Positions 1-10,300 are shown, numbered from the stretch's first letter. The stretch: DNA of 64,000 nucleotides from Amycolatopsis solani (GCF_033441515.1 NZ_JAWQJT010000001.1:4154001-4218000); one strand, 5' to 3'. Numbers and translations are program-made. Notes: a model not told the origin generated them from the sequence alone.

Positions 1-2582
1 CCGCCGTGCGCGAGCAACCCGCGAGTGGCCCGATCGCGGCGGGCACCACGCTGCTGCTGGCCCGCGAAGCCGGCGCGGACGCGCTCGCCGCGCTCGAACC
101 GGGTGACCAGGTCGGCGTCACCTACGCGCCCCGCTCGGACGCCGGGAAGATCGCGGTCGCGGTGGGCGGCAACGAAGTCCTGGTCCGCGACGGCGTCGTG
201 CAGCCCGTCGACAACGTGGCCATGCACCCGCGGACCGCGGTCGGCTTCTCCGCCGACGGCAAGCGGCTCTGGCTGGCCACTGTGGACGGACGGCAGGCCG
301 ACAGCCGCGGCCTGACCGAGCTGGAACTGGCCCGGCACATGAAGAACCTCGGCGCCGACGACGCGATCAACCTCGACGGCGGCGGGTCCTCGACGCTCTT
401 GGCGCGCACCGAGGGCGAGGCCGCGCCGAGTGTGCGGAACTCGCCGTCCGACGGCGGGGAACGCCTGGTGCCCAACGGCATCGGCTTCGCGACCGTGCCG
501 GGCAGCGGCAAGCTGACGGCGTTCTCCCCGGCGACCGCCGTGGCGACAGCGGACGCGAACCGCGTGCTGGCCGGCCTGACCCGGCGCCTGGTCGCCGACG
601 GCCACGACGAAACCGGCGCCGCGGTGGCGGCCGAGCCGCACTGGGCGACGTCCGACCTCCGGCGGGCCACCGTGACCCGCGGGGTCGTGACCGGTCACAG
701 CGCGGGGTCCGTCGACGTCTTCGCGAAGTCCGGCCGCGCGTCCGGGAAGACGACGCTTTCCGTGCTGGGCATGCCGGTCCGGCTGGGCACCAGCACCGAG
801 CAGGTCGCGCTGTCGGCCGCCGGGGCGAAGAGCACGTTCAAGGTCTACGGCTACGACGCCGACGGCTACGGCACCTGGCTGGAGCCCGACGACGTCAAGC
901 TCGACTACGACCACTCCGTCGTGCGCGTCGAGCCGTCGGGCGACGGGTACGCGGTGACCGCGCTGACCGCGTCCGGGGCGACCGCGATCACCGCGTCGGC
1001 CGCGGGCTTCACCACGCACCTGGCCGCTTCGGTGGGCACCGTGCCGCAGGTCGCCGCCCCGCTGGACGGCCCGGCGGGCTGGACGGCGACGGTGTTCCCG
1101 GCGGTCGTCGGCGCGGCGCTGTCGGCGGCACCCGGGCGCGACGGCGGGGCCGGTCTGGCGCTCGACTACCGGCTGACCGGCACGAACGCCACCCGCGCGG
1201 CCTACGTGACGCCGTCCGCGCCGCTCGCCGTCCCGGCCGGCACCCAGAAGATCGGGCTGTGGGTGAACGGCGACGGCAAGGGCGCGTGGCTGCGGGCCGA
1301 ACTGCGCGACGCCGCGAACGTGGCGTCCGTCGTGGACCTTTCGCTGAGCGTGGACTGGACGGGCTGGCGGTACGTCACGGCCGCGGTCCCGGCCGGGCTG
1401 CCCGACGGTCAGCGCCTCGCGCGGTTCTACGCCGTCGAAAACGTGCCGGACCAGCAGTACGAAGGCCGGCTGGTGTTCGACGACCTGACGTTCGAGGTGG
1501 CGCCGACCACTTCGGTGCCCGCCGACCCGGCCCCGCGCGACCCCGCGCTGGTCACCGACGGCGTGCTGACCGGCGGCCTGCGCGTCGCGGTGGTCAGCGA
1601 CGCCCAGTTCACCGCGGACGACCCGGCCGGCCCGCTGGTCGCCCAGGCCCGGCGGGCGCTGCGCGAAGCCGTCGCCGCGAAGCCGGACCTGGTGCTGATC
1701 AACGGCGACTTCGTCGACCGGGGGACGGCGCCCGACTTCGCGCTGGCCCGTCAGGTGATCGCCGACGAGCTCGACGGCAAGGTGCCCTGGTACTACGTGC
1801 CGGGCAACCACGAGGCCGAGGCGGGCAACGGGCTCGCCAACTTCCAGGCGGTCTTCGGGGAGACCCACCGCGTCGTCGACGTGCACGGCATCCGGCTGGT
1901 GCTCATGGATTCCTCGCGGGGCTCGCTGCGGGCGGGCGGGTTCGACCAGGTCCGGATGCTGCGCTCGGCGCTCGACTCGGCGGCGGCGGACCGGTCCGTG
2001 CGCGGGGTCGTCGTCGCCATGCACCACCCGGTGAAGGACCCCAGCCCGACCGGGAATTCGCAGCTCGGCGACCGGAAGGAAGCCACGCTGCTGACCCAGT
2101 GGCTGACCGGGTTCGAGCAGGCGTCCGGCAAACCCGCCGCCTCGGTGGCTTCGCACGCCGGCGTGTTCTCGCTGTCCCGCGTGGACGGCGTGCCGTACCT
2201 GGTCAACGGCAACTCGGGCAAGGCACCCGCGGCCGCGCCGGGCGACGGCGGGTTCGTCGGCTGGACGCTGCTGCGCGTCGACCCGGTCGACCGCGCCCAG
2301 CCGGTGCGCTTCGAGACGCGGCCGAACGTCGACGCGCTGACGGTGTCCGGGCCGTCTTCGCTGGCCCGCGGTGAACGCGCGGTCGTCAGCGCTTCGCTGC
2401 GGCAAGGCACGCGGGACGTGCCGGTGTCCTACCCGGTGAGCGCGGACTGGTCGGTCGGCGGGGGCGTCGTCGCGTTCGATCCCGCCACGGGCGTGCTGAC
2501 GGCGTTGCGGCCGGGCGTCGCGCGGCTCTCGGTGACGGTCAACGGGGTGACGGGCACGCTGGTCGTCACCGTGCGCGGCTAA
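1..2582 (+). CDS. Secreted phosphodiester glycosidase / metallophosphatase multidomain protein (5' end outside window)
   Basis: The open frame runs in from the left edge, so the N-terminus and any signal peptide are missing. The first ~165 visible residues match the phosphodiester glycosidase (NAGPA/DUF2233) family, including the hallmark NLDGGGSSTLL near residue 122. An Ig-like or carbohydrate-binding stretch follows. From about residue 525 there is a calcineurin-like metallophosphatase domain (VVSDAQF, NGDFVDRG, PGNHE, then MHHPV), and the last ~80 residues look like a BIG2/Ig-like wall or surface module. The inference is an extracellular enzyme acting on phosphodiester-linked sugars, with two hydrolytic centres in one chain. 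The substrate cannot be read from the sequence. It is the last gene of its unit; a separate promoter for the ABC operon follows. Confidence 0.85.
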   Translation, partial: AVREQPASGPIAAGTTLLLAREAGADALAALEPGDQVGVTYAPRSDAGKIAVAVGGNEVLVRDGVVQPVDNVAMHPRTAVGFSADGKRLWLATVDGRQADSRGLTELELARHMKNLGADDAINLDGGGSSTLLARTEGEAAPSVRNSPSDGGERLVPNGIGFATVPGSGKLTAFSPATAVATADANRVLAGLTRRLVADGHDETGAAVAAEPHWATSDLRRATVTRGVVTGHSAGSVDVFAKSGRASGKTTLSVLGMPVRLGTSTEQVALSAAGAKSTFKVYGYDADGYGTWLEPDDVKLDYDHSVVRVEPSGDGYAVTALTASGATAITASAAGFTTHLAASVGTVPQVAAPLDGPAGWTATVFPAVVGAALSAAPGRDGGAGLALDYRLTGTNATRAAYVTPSAPLAVPAGTQKIGLWVNGDGKGAWLRAELRDAANVASVVDLSLSVDWTGWRYVTAAVPAGLPDGQRLARFYAVENVPDQQYEGRLVFDDLTFEVAPTTSVPADPAPRDPALVTDGVLTGGLRVAVVSDAQFTADDPAGPLVAQARRALREAVAAKPDLVLINGDFVDRGTAPDFALARQVIADELDGKVPWYYVPGNHEAEAGNGLANFQAVFGETHRVVDVHGIRLVLMDSSRGSLRAGGFDQVRMLRSALDSAAADRSVRGVVVAMHHPVKDPSPTGNSQLGDRKEATLLTQWLTGFEQASGKPAASVASHAGVFSLSRVDGVPYLVNGNSGKAPAAAPGDGGFVGWTLLRVDPVDRAQPVRFETRPNVDALTVSGPSSLARGERAVVSASLRQGTRDVPVSYPVSADWSVGGGVVAFDPATGVLTALRPGVARLSVTVNGVTGTLVVTVRG

Positions 2583-2611
2583 TCCGTTCGGTTTTTGTCG
2601 GTGCCCGCTCG

Positions 2612-2617
2612 TATGGT
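2612..2617 (+). promoter_or_regulatory. -10 box (TATGGT) of the ABC exporter operon, leaderless type
   Basis: TATGGT fits the actinobacterial TANNNT -10 pattern and lies 7 nt before the in-frame GTG at 2625, so transcription would begin at or next to the start codon. This decides the start against TTG 2595 and ATG 2613. Confidence 0.5.
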
Positions 2618-2624
2618 CGGGGGT

Positions 2625-3569
2625 GTGGACGAATCGGAGGACCGGGAACCGGCACTGGTGCAGGCCAAAGCACTGGTGAAGCGCTTCGGCGGGTTCGAGG
2701 CGGTGCGCGGCATCGACGTCGAGGTGCGGCGCGGGGAGGCGTTCGGCTTCCTCGGGCCCAACGGCGCGGGCAAGTCGTCGACCATGCGGATGATCGCGTG
2801 CGTGTCCCCGCGCACCGACGGCGATCTGCGCGTGCTCGGCGCCGACCCGGAGGTCGCCGGGCCGCGGATCCGCGCGCGCCTGGGCGTGGTGCCGCAGCAG
2901 GACAACCTGGACGTCGAACTGACGGTCCGGGAGAACCTGGTGATCTACGCCAGGTACTTCGGCCTGTCGCGGGCGGCGGCCCGGCGCAAGGCCGAGGAAC
3001 TGCTGGAGTTCGCGCAGCTGACGGACCGCGCCGACGACAAGGTCGACCCCCTCTCCGGCGGAATGAAGCGGCGGCTGACGATCGCGCGGTCGCTGGTCAA
3101 CGACCCGGAGCTGCTGCTGCTCGACGAGCCGACGACGGGCCTGGATCCGCAGGCCAGGCACCTGCTGTGGGACCGGCTGTTCCGCCTGAAGGCCCAGGGC
3201 ACGACGCTGATCGTGACGACGCACTACATGGACGAGGCCGAGCAACTCTGCGACAGGCTGGTGGTGATGGACCACGGCCGCATCGCGGCGGAGGGCTCAC
3301 CATCGGACCTGATCAAGCGCTACTCGACCCGCGAGGTCGTCGAGCTGCGCTTCGCGTCGGGGGACCAGGCTGCGGCGGCTCAGCAGGTCGAGGAGCTGGC
3401 GCAGCGCGTGGAGATCCTGCCGGACCGGGTGCTGTTGTACAGCGACGACGGCGAAGCGGCCCTGGAGCACGCGCACGCCCGCGGGGTGCGCCCGCTGTCG
3501 AGCCTGGTGCGCCGGAGTTCACTGGAGGACGTCTTCTTGCGGCTGACCGGCCGGACGCTGGTGGACTGA
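2625..3569 (+). CDS. ABC transporter ATP-binding protein (NodI/DrrA-like)
   Basis: Protein of 314 residues from GTG 2625. It carries Walker A GPNGAGKSS (residues 44-52), Q-loop VVPQQDN, signature LSGGMKRRL, Walker B LLLLDEPT and the H-loop TTHYMDEAEQL. The C-terminal ~90 residues form the extra domain seen in DrrA/NodI-type exporters. It energises the two membrane proteins encoded directly downstream. The family exports lipids, drugs or lipo-oligosaccharides; the cargo here is unknown. The start was chosen because a -10 box sits 7 nt upstream; frames to TTG 2595 or ATG 2613 are open but have no ribosome binding site. Confidence 0.93.
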   Translation: MDESEDREPALVQAKALVKRFGGFEAVRGIDVEVRRGEAFGFLGPNGAGKSSTMRMIACVSPRTDGDLRVLGADPEVAGPRIRARLGVVPQQDNLDVELTVRENLVIYARYFGLSRAAARRKAEELLEFAQLTDRADDKVDPLSGGMKRRLTIARSLVNDPELLLLDEPTTGLDPQARHLLWDRLFRLKAQGTTLIVTTHYMDEAEQLCDRLVVMDHGRIAAEGSPSDLIKRYSTREVVELRFASGDQAAAAQQVEELAQRVEILPDRVLLYSDDGEAALEHAHARGVRPLSSLVRRSSLEDVFLRLTGRTLVD

Positions 3570-3651
3570 TGCCGACGAGAACTCCTGCACCGCCCCGAGC
3601 GGCGACCGGCTTGGCCCGCCCCTGCCACACCGCAACCCCCGGGCGGCGCCC

Positions 3652-4458
3652 GTGACCACCGTCGAATCGACCGGCCGCGTGGTCGGCAAGTGGCACGGCG
3701 CGTGGCTGCGCGTCGAGGGCTACTGGACCTGGTACCGCCGCCACTGGGTGTCCACTTTGTACTCCACCGGCCTGCAACCGGTGCTGTTCCTCGCCGCGAT
3801 GGGGCTCGGCTTCGGCTCGCAGGTCCGGCCGGGCAGCGTCACCGGCGGCCTGTCTTACCTCCACTACATCGCACCCGCCCTGCTCGCCGCCGGCGCGGCG
3901 CAGCAGGCGGTCGGCGAATCGAGCTACCCCGTGCTGTCGGGGTTCAAGTGGCAGAAGGACTACCTCGCCGTCACGGCGACCCCGGTGTCCCCGGGCCAGG
4001 TGTTCGGCGGCCACCTGATCTGGTCGGCGATGCGGCTGACGCTGGCGGGCGCGATCTACGCGTTCGTCGCGCTGTTCTTCGGCGCCTGGACCGGGCCGGG
4101 GGTGCTGCTGGTGATCCTGGCGGGCACCGTCACCGGGCTCGCCTGCATCACGCCGATGGCCGCGCTCGCCGCGCGGACGTCCGACGAGGGCCAGCGCTTC
4201 GGGCTGATCTTCCGCTTCGTCGTGATGCCGATGACGTTGTTCTCCGGCACGTTCTTCCCGATCACCCAGCTGCCGGCCGCGATCCGCTGGCTGGCTTGGC
4301 TTTCGCCGCTGTGGCACGGCACGCAGCTGGCCCGCGGCGTCAGCATCGGCGGGGTCGGCGGCTGGGCGATGCTCGGCCACTTCGCGGTGCTCGCGGCGTT
4401 GTTCGCGGCCGGGTGGGCGCTCGCGCACCGGGCCTTCTACCGGAGGCTGGTGGTCTGA
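3652..4458 (+). CDS. ABC-2 type transporter permease (NodJ-like), first subunit
   Basis: Protein of 268 residues starting at GTG 3652, with about six hydrophobic segments and the ABC-2 permease pattern, including a conserved MPMTLFSGTFFPITQLP near the C-terminal membrane hairpin typical of NodJ/DrrB proteins. It follows the ATPase gene after 82 bp and overlaps the second permease by the ATGA junction at 4456-4460, so the three genes form one exporter operon. With two non-identical permeases the transporter is likely a heterodimer on one ATPase dimer. Confidence 0.92.
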   Translation: MTTVESTGRVVGKWHGAWLRVEGYWTWYRRHWVSTLYSTGLQPVLFLAAMGLGFGSQVRPGSVTGGLSYLHYIAPALLAAGAAQQAVGESSYPVLSGFKWQKDYLAVTATPVSPGQVFGGHLIWSAMRLTLAGAIYAFVALFFGAWTGPGVLLVILAGTVTGLACITPMAALAARTSDEGQRFGLIFRFVVMPMTLFSGTFFPITQLPAAIRWLAWLSPLWHGTQLARGVSIGGVGGWAMLGHFAVLAALFAAGWALAHRAFYRRLVV

Positions 4459-5288
4459 TGGTGAGCGTCCAGGCCCCACCGCGCCGCGCCGGGCTGCTGC
4501 TGCGGGTGCTGCCACCCGGGCTGTACGCCGGCCGTGCGCGCACGCTCGTCGAGCGCTCGGTCATGGTCTACCGCGGCAACTGGCTGATCTTCCTGTCCGG
4601 CGCGGCCGAGCCGTTCCTGTACCTGCTGGCGTTCCAGCTCGGCTTCGGCACGCTGGTCAGCGAGGTGGCCGGCCCGGACGGGCGGCCGATGAGCTACGTC
4701 GCGTTCGTCGCCCCGGCCTTGCTGGCGACGTCGGCGATGAACGGCGCGGTCTTCGAATCGACGTACAACCTGTTCTTCAAGCTGCGCTACGCGAAGCTGT
4801 ACGACGCGATGCTGGCCACCCCGATCGGCCCCCTGGACGTCGCTCTCGGCGAAATCGGCTGGGCGATCACCCGCGGCGGCCTCTACGCGGTGGCGTTCCT
4901 GGCGATCGCGGCGGCGATGGGCCTGCTGGCGTCGTGGTGGGCCCTGCTGATGGTCCCGGCGGCGCTACTGGTCGGCCTGGCCTTCTCGGCGATCGGCATG
5001 GCGCTGGTGACGTTCGTGCGCTCGACGGCCCAGTTCGACTACATCCAGCTGGCCCTGACCCCGATGTTCCTGTTCGCGACGACGTTCTTCCCGCTGTCGG
5101 TGTACCCGGAGCCGCTGCAGTGGGTGGTCCGCTGCCTCCCGCTCTACCACGCGATCGAGCTGATGCGCGGCCTGGCGACGGGCCTGCTCTCCGGCTCGAT
5201 GCTGATCAACCTGGCGTACCTGCTGGTCTTGGGAGGGGTGGGCCTCTGGGCGTCGACGCGCCGCATCGCCAAGCTGCTCCTGACGTGA
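4458..5288 (+). CDS. ABC-2 type transporter permease (NodJ-like), second subunit
   Basis: Protein of 276 residues from ATG 4458, overlapping the preceding stop codon. It has the same ABC-2 layout as its neighbour: an N-terminal cytoplasmic stretch of ~40 residues, about six membrane segments and the motif ATTFFPLSVYPEPLQW equivalent to the FSGTFFP motif of the first permease. Both align along their length by eye, which suggests an old duplication. It ends about 25 bp before a long hairpin that separates it from the convergent protease gene. Confidence 0.92.
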   Translation: MVSVQAPPRRAGLLLRVLPPGLYAGRARTLVERSVMVYRGNWLIFLSGAAEPFLYLLAFQLGFGTLVSEVAGPDGRPMSYVAFVAPALLATSAMNGAVFESTYNLFFKLRYAKLYDAMLATPIGPLDVALGEIGWAITRGGLYAVAFLAIAAAMGLLASWWALLMVPAALLVGLAFSAIGMALVTFVRSTAQFDYIQLALTPMFLFATTFFPLSVYPEPLQWVVRCLPLYHAIELMRGLATGLLSGSMLINLAYLLVLGGVGLWASTRRIAKLLLT

Positions 5289-5311
5289 CGACCAGCGGCC
5301 GCCCGAGCAAG

Positions 5312-5364
5312 GTCGCGAATGACTCATTCGGGACCTCCGGCGTCCCCAATGACTCATTCGCGAC
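5312..5364. repeat. 53-bp inverted repeat hairpin built from two palindromic units, between convergent genes
   Basis: Arms 5312-5334 and 5342-5364 are complementary at 21 of 23 positions with a 7-nt loop. Each arm contains AATGACTCATTCG, itself nearly self-complementary (first copy perfect as CGAATGA-C-TCATTCG, 5316-5330). It sits between the ends of the exporter operon and the subtilisin gene, where a bidirectional terminator is expected, but there is no T-run. It may be a dispersed palindromic repeat of this genus serving as terminator. Confidence 0.75.
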
Positions 5365-5382
5365 ACCCCGCGGCGCCGGCGC

Positions 5383-6810
5383 TCACCGAGCCGGGTCCGG
5401 CCGTCCCGCCGGTGCGACAGCCGCCAGCGCGTCCGCCATCCCGTGCCCGTAGAACCCGTTGTAACCCTCGTACCCGGCGCAGTACGCGTCCTGCGTCCCG
5501 TCGCCGGTCAAGTCGTAGTCGGCCGGGCACGCCATCGGCGTCGCCTGCGCGTCGAGCGTCCGGCGCAGCTGCCGTGGCCGCGCGCCGGGGTCGCGGGACG
5601 CCAGCAGCGCCAGCACCCCGGTCACGTGCGGCGCGGCCATCGACGTCCCGCACAGCGGCGCGTACCCGCCCGGCACCGTCGAAAGGACGCACTCGCCCGT
5701 CTCGCCACCCGGCGCCGTGACGTCGATCACGCCCAGCCCGTACGAGCTGTAGCCCGCCTTCACCCGGTCCGACCCCACGGCCGACACCGCGACGACGTCC
5801 CGCAGCCCGGCCGGCAGTGCTTCGCAGCCGCTGCCCGCGCCCGGTGAGCCGGATCGCGCCGAGGGGGTCAGGTCGACGGCTTCGTTGGTCGCCGCCGCGA
5901 CGTTCAGCGTGCCCGCCGACGTGCTGTACTCCACCGCGCGCGCCAGTGCCTCGTGCACCACGCCGCGGTCGTTGCCGCGGATGCACGAGAGCGTCCACGG
6001 GTTCACGAAGAAGCTGCTGTTCGTCAGCCGCATGTGCCGGGACGCCGCCCACATCAGCCCGCACACCGCGGCTTCCGGGTCGGCGTAGCCGCGGTCGTCG
6101 ATCACCTTCACCGACGCCACTCGCACCCCGGGCGCCACACCGGTCACACCCCGCCCGTCGTCGGCCGCGGCGATGATGCCCGCCACGTGCGTCCCGTGCA
6201 CCGACGTCGTCGGCGTCCAGGCCGCGGGCGCGCGGTCGGGAGCGCCGGTCAGGCAGCCGGCCGAGTCGTCCGGGTCGAGTGCGGCGGCGAGGTCCGGGTG
6301 GTCCGGGTCGACGCCCGAGTCGAGCACGCCGACGACGACGTCGCGGCTGCCGTCCGAGAAGCCGCGCGCGCGGCCCGCGTTGATCATCCGCATGTCCCAC
6401 TGCTGCGCGCTCAAGTCCGTGGTGGGCACCTTCGCGGGGTCGGTACGGGGCAGCGCCGCCCGCGCGGGCTGGGGTTTCACCGCGTCCGTGGCGCGCTGCG
6501 CGGCCAGCCGCTCGGCCTGGGCGCTGAACGCCCGGTCGAGCCCGACCCGCTCGCCGAAGCCCGGGTCGCCGGAGGTGGCGACCGCCACGGCGATCTGCGG
6601 GTAGTACACGGTGGTGGCGCCGCACGCGCCGGTGATCTGCCCGCGGGCCGAGGACTCGGTGGTGCCGCGGTCGAAGGTGACGACGTAGCGCAGGGACCGC
6701 CCGTGGGCGCAACCGGGCTCGGCGGCCACCGCCGGACCGGCGGTGACGCATCCCGAAAGCACCAGGACGGTGCACACGGCCGCCCGCAGCGGCCGCGCCA
6801 GCAGGGACAC
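5383..6810 (-). CDS. Secreted S8 family (subtilisin-like) serine protease, possible lipoprotein
   Basis: Protein of 475 residues from GTG 6810, which has an excellent ribosome binding site (GGGAGG) 6 nt upstream; the frame is open further upstream but lacks such support. The signal peptide (residues 1-30) contains LSGC with Cys21, a possible lipobox, followed by an alternative signal peptidase I site after AVA. An inhibitor_I9-like propeptide probably covers residues ~40-110. The catalytic triad is visible: Asp164 (VGVLDSGVD), His205 (HGTHVAG) and Ser390 (GTSMAAPHV). Several extra cysteines suggest disulfides in the exported enzyme. The role is inferred to be extracellular or surface proteolysis; the substrate is unknown. 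Confidence 0.94.
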   Translation of the reverse strand: MSLLARPLRAAVCTVLVLSGCVTAGPAVAAEPGCAHGRSLRYVVTFDRGTTESSARGQITGACGATTVYYPQIAVAVATSGDPGFGERVGLDRAFSAQAERLAAQRATDAVKPQPARAALPRTDPAKVPTTDLSAQQWDMRMINAGRARGFSDGSRDVVVGVLDSGVDPDHPDLAAALDPDDSAGCLTGAPDRAPAAWTPTTSVHGTHVAGIIAAADDGRGVTGVAPGVRVASVKVIDDRGYADPEAAVCGLMWAASRHMRLTNSSFFVNPWTLSCIRGNDRGVVHEALARAVEYSTSAGTLNVAAATNEAVDLTPSARSGSPGAGSGCEALPAGLRDVVAVSAVGSDRVKAGYSSYGLGVIDVTAPGGETGECVLSTVPGGYAPLCGTSMAAPHVTGVLALLASRDPGARPRQLRRTLDAQATPMACPADYDLTGDGTQDAYCAGYEGYNGFYGHGMADALAAVAPAGRPDPAR

Positions 6811-7348
6811 CGGACCTCCCACCGGATGCAGGTACCGCGGGTGCCGGTGCGCGCGATCTCTCCGGCCACCCCGAGCCGCACGGTAGCCACCCGGTGCCCG
6901 GCGGACAAGCGCTGCGGCCAAGTTCGCCCGGCCGGTGGCCCCCGCGGCGCGCCCGGACGCCTGCGGGAGGTACCGAGTACACCGGAGTGGTCACCCGGTG
7001 TGGGATACTCGCAGTGGCCGCTGGGCCGCGGGGCGCACGTGAGAGGTGCTGCCCGCGGTGTTTCGGCCCGGTGATGTGCATGAACTCCCGCTACGCGTCG
7101 CCGCCCGTGAACCGGGCGGCTGGACGACGTGGCGGGCGGCCCGGGGGCCGCGAGTGGGTCACGCACGCCGCCGAGCAGACCTTTGACCGGGTTGCGCCCC
7201 ATCGGAAGCGGTGGTGCGGCGCCCGGTCGTCGGGCAAGGATTCCCGCCGCTGGTGACCACCACGGCGGAACGAACAGAAAGGGGCCCCTGCGCGGCCGCG
7301 TCCCTGCCGGTGCGAATCGGCAGACGCGCCCGGGGGCGGAGGAGACAC
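6811..7348. other. Divergent intergenic region between the protease gene and rne (538 bp)
   Basis: No RNA gene or convincing protein gene is seen. An inverted repeat (ACACCGG 6979-6985 / CCGGTGT 6995-7001) lies just upstream of GATACT (7004-7009), a possible -10 element for rne, which would give a long 5' leader of about 330 nt. A ribosome binding site GGAGGAGA at 7339-7346 precedes the rne ATG. An open frame at 6894-7256 has no family signature or ribosome binding site. Confidence 0.5.
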
Positions 7349-10300
7349 ATGTCGAACGCGGAAACACCCGCCGAGCACACCGGCGGGAATCCCGCCACAC
7401 CCACGACCGGCCCGCTGGCCGACCTGCCCGCCCGGATCCGGGTGCACGCGCTGGCCAAGCTGCTCGAGTCGCACAGCCGGGACATCCTCGCCAAGCTCGC
7501 CGAGCTGGGCGAAAGCGTGCGCAGCGCACAGTCGAGCGTGACCAGGGAAGTGGCGCTCAAGGTGGGCGAGGCCTTCGCCGGCGGCCAGCCGGCGCCCGAG
7601 GAAGCGACGGCCGCTCAGACCGACGCCGACCAGGGCCGAGGCCAGGCTGACGCCGGTCAGGCCCCCGCCGCGGACCGCGGCCAGTCCGACGCCGACCAGG
7701 GCCGGACCACCGGCCGAGGCCAGTCCGACGCCGGCCAGGCCGCCGACCAGGGCGGGCCCACCGGTCGCGCCCAGTCCGACGCCGGTCAGGCCCTCGACCA
7801 GGCCCGGCTCACGGACCGAGGCCAGTCCGACGCCGGCCAGACCGCCGACCAGGGCCGGGTCACCGGCCGAGGCCAGGCCGACACCGACCAGGGCCGGACC
7901 ACCCGCCGCGGCCGGGGCAACGCCGACCAGGGCCAGCCCGGCCGCACCCGCGGCGACGCCGGCCAGCCCCAGAACCAGGCGCCGGCCGAGGTTTCCCCGG
8001 CGTCCGACGCGCCGTCCGCCGAGGCCGAGAAGCCGCGCCCGCGGCAGAAGACCCGCGCCCACCTGCCGGTCTTCGCCGCGCCGTCGCCGGTCTTCCTGCC
8101 GCCGGAGCCGTCCGAGCGCGCGGTCAAGCCGGCCCGCAAGCCGGCCGACCCGTTCGCCGAGCCGGAGCTCCGCCCGGAACCCCGTCCCGAGCGCCGCCCG
8201 GAGCCCGAAGCCGCCGCGGACGAAGCCGAAGACACCACCCCCGCCACCGACAACGGGGACGACGACGAGGACGCCGGCAGCCGCCGTCGCCGCCGCCGTG
8301 GCCGCCGCGGCCGGGGCCGCGGCAAGGGCGCCGAAGGTGGCGAAGAAGGCACCGAGAACGACGACGACCAGGCCGAAGAGCAGCCGCGCCGCCGGGGCCG
8401 CAACGGGGACGAAAAGCCCGAAGCGGACGCCGAAGAGGCCGAGGAAGCCGCCGGCCCGGCCGCGGAGTCCGACGACGACGAGGGCGAAGGCGGCAGCAAG
8501 CGCCGTCGCCGCCGCCGTCGCCGCAAGGGCTCGGACGGCGACGACGCCGAGGGCACCGACGACCCGCCCAACACCGTCACGCACGTCCGCCAGGCCAAGG
8601 CCGAGCAGCCCGAGCGCCCGGCGCGCGACGAGGTGCGCAGCGTCCGCGGGTCGACCCGCCTGGAGGCCAAGCGCCAGCGCCGCCGCGACGGCCGCGAGGC
8701 GGGCCGCCGCCGCGCCCCGATCCTGTCCGAGGCCGAGTTCCTCGCCCGCCGCGAGTCGGTCGAGCGCACGATGGTCGTGAACGAAAAGGGCGACTCGACG
8801 CAGATCGGCGTGCTCGAAGACGGCGTGCTGGTCGAGCACTTCGTGACGCAGTCGGGCTCCGGCTCGATCGTCGGCAACGTCTACCTCGGCCGCGTCCAGA
8901 ACGTGCTGCCGAGCATGGAAGCCGCGTTCATCGACATCGGCCGCGGCCGCAACGCCGTGCTCTACGCCGGCGAGGTCGACTGGGACGCCGCCGGGCTCGA
9001 GGGCAAGGCCCGCAAGATCGAGCAAGCGCTGTCCACCGGCGACTCCGTGCTGGTCCAGGTCACCAAGGACCCGGTCGGGCACAAGGGCGCCCGGCTGACC
9101 ACGCAGATCTCGCTGCCCGGCCGCTTCCTCGTCTACGTCCCCGCGGGCGGCGCCACCGGCATCTCCCGCAAGCTGCCGGAGAACGAGCGCCGCCGGCTCA
9201 AGGACATCCTCAAGCGGATCGTCCCGGAGGACGCGGGCGTCATCATCCGCACCGCCTCCGAGGGCATCGGCGAGGAGGAGCTGGGCCGCGACGTCGACCG
9301 CCTGAAGGCCCAGTGGGACGTCATCAAGGAGAAGGCCGCCGCCGGTTCCGGCAAGAAGGGCGGCGCCCCGACCATGCTCTACGAAGAGCCCGACCTGCTG
9401 GTCAAGGTCGTGCGTGACCTCTTCACCGAGGACTTCGCCAAGCTGGAGATCCAGGGCAACCGGTCGTGGGAGACCATCAACGACTACGTCCGCCACGTCG
9501 CACCGGAGCTGACCGAGCGGGTCAAGCGCTACACCGGCACCGGTGACGTGTTCGCCGACCACCGGATCGACGAGCAGATCACCAAGGCCCTCGACCGCAA
9601 GGTCTGGCTGCCGAGCGGTGGTTACCTGGTCATCGACCGCACCGAGGCGATGACGGTCATCGACGTCAACACCGGCAAGTTCACCGGATCGGGTGGCAAC
9701 CTCGAGGAGACGGTGACCCGCAACAACCTGGAGTCGGCGGAGGAGATCGTCCGCCAGCTCCGGCTGCGGGACATCGGCGGCATCATCGTCATCGACTTCA
9801 TCGACATGGTGCTCGAGTCGAACCGCGAGCTGGTGCTGCGCCGCCTCACCGAGTGCCTCGGCCGCGACCGCACGCGTCACCAGGTCGCCGAGGTCACCTC
9901 GCTCGGCCTGGTCCAGATGACCCGCAAGAAGATCGGCACCGGCCTGCTGGAGGCGTTCTCGACGCCGTGCGAGCACTGCAAGGGCCGGGGCGTGCTCGTC
10001 TCGACCGAGGTGCAGCGCACCGGCGGCGGTTCGGGCCCGTCCCAGGGCGGGAACGGCAACGGCGGCAACGGTGGCGGCGGCGGGGAGAAGAGCTCCCGCC
10101 GGTCGCGCGGCCGCGGCAAGGGCGAGGAGGCCGCCAAGGAGCAGGCCGAAGCCGCCAAGGCCGAGGTGCACGCCGTCCCGTCGCCGGAGCAGCGCGAGTC
10201 GATCGCGTCGGCGGTGGCGGCGATGGCGAACGCGTCGAAGGCCGTCAAGGACCACGACCACGGCGCCGTGAACGGCAACGGGCCGGTCCCGGAGCCCGCC

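Noticed and set aside
6894..7256. 120-codon open frame between the protease and rne
   Set aside because: No family signature or ribosome binding site, codon use unlike neighbours; treated as leader and promoter DNA of rne.
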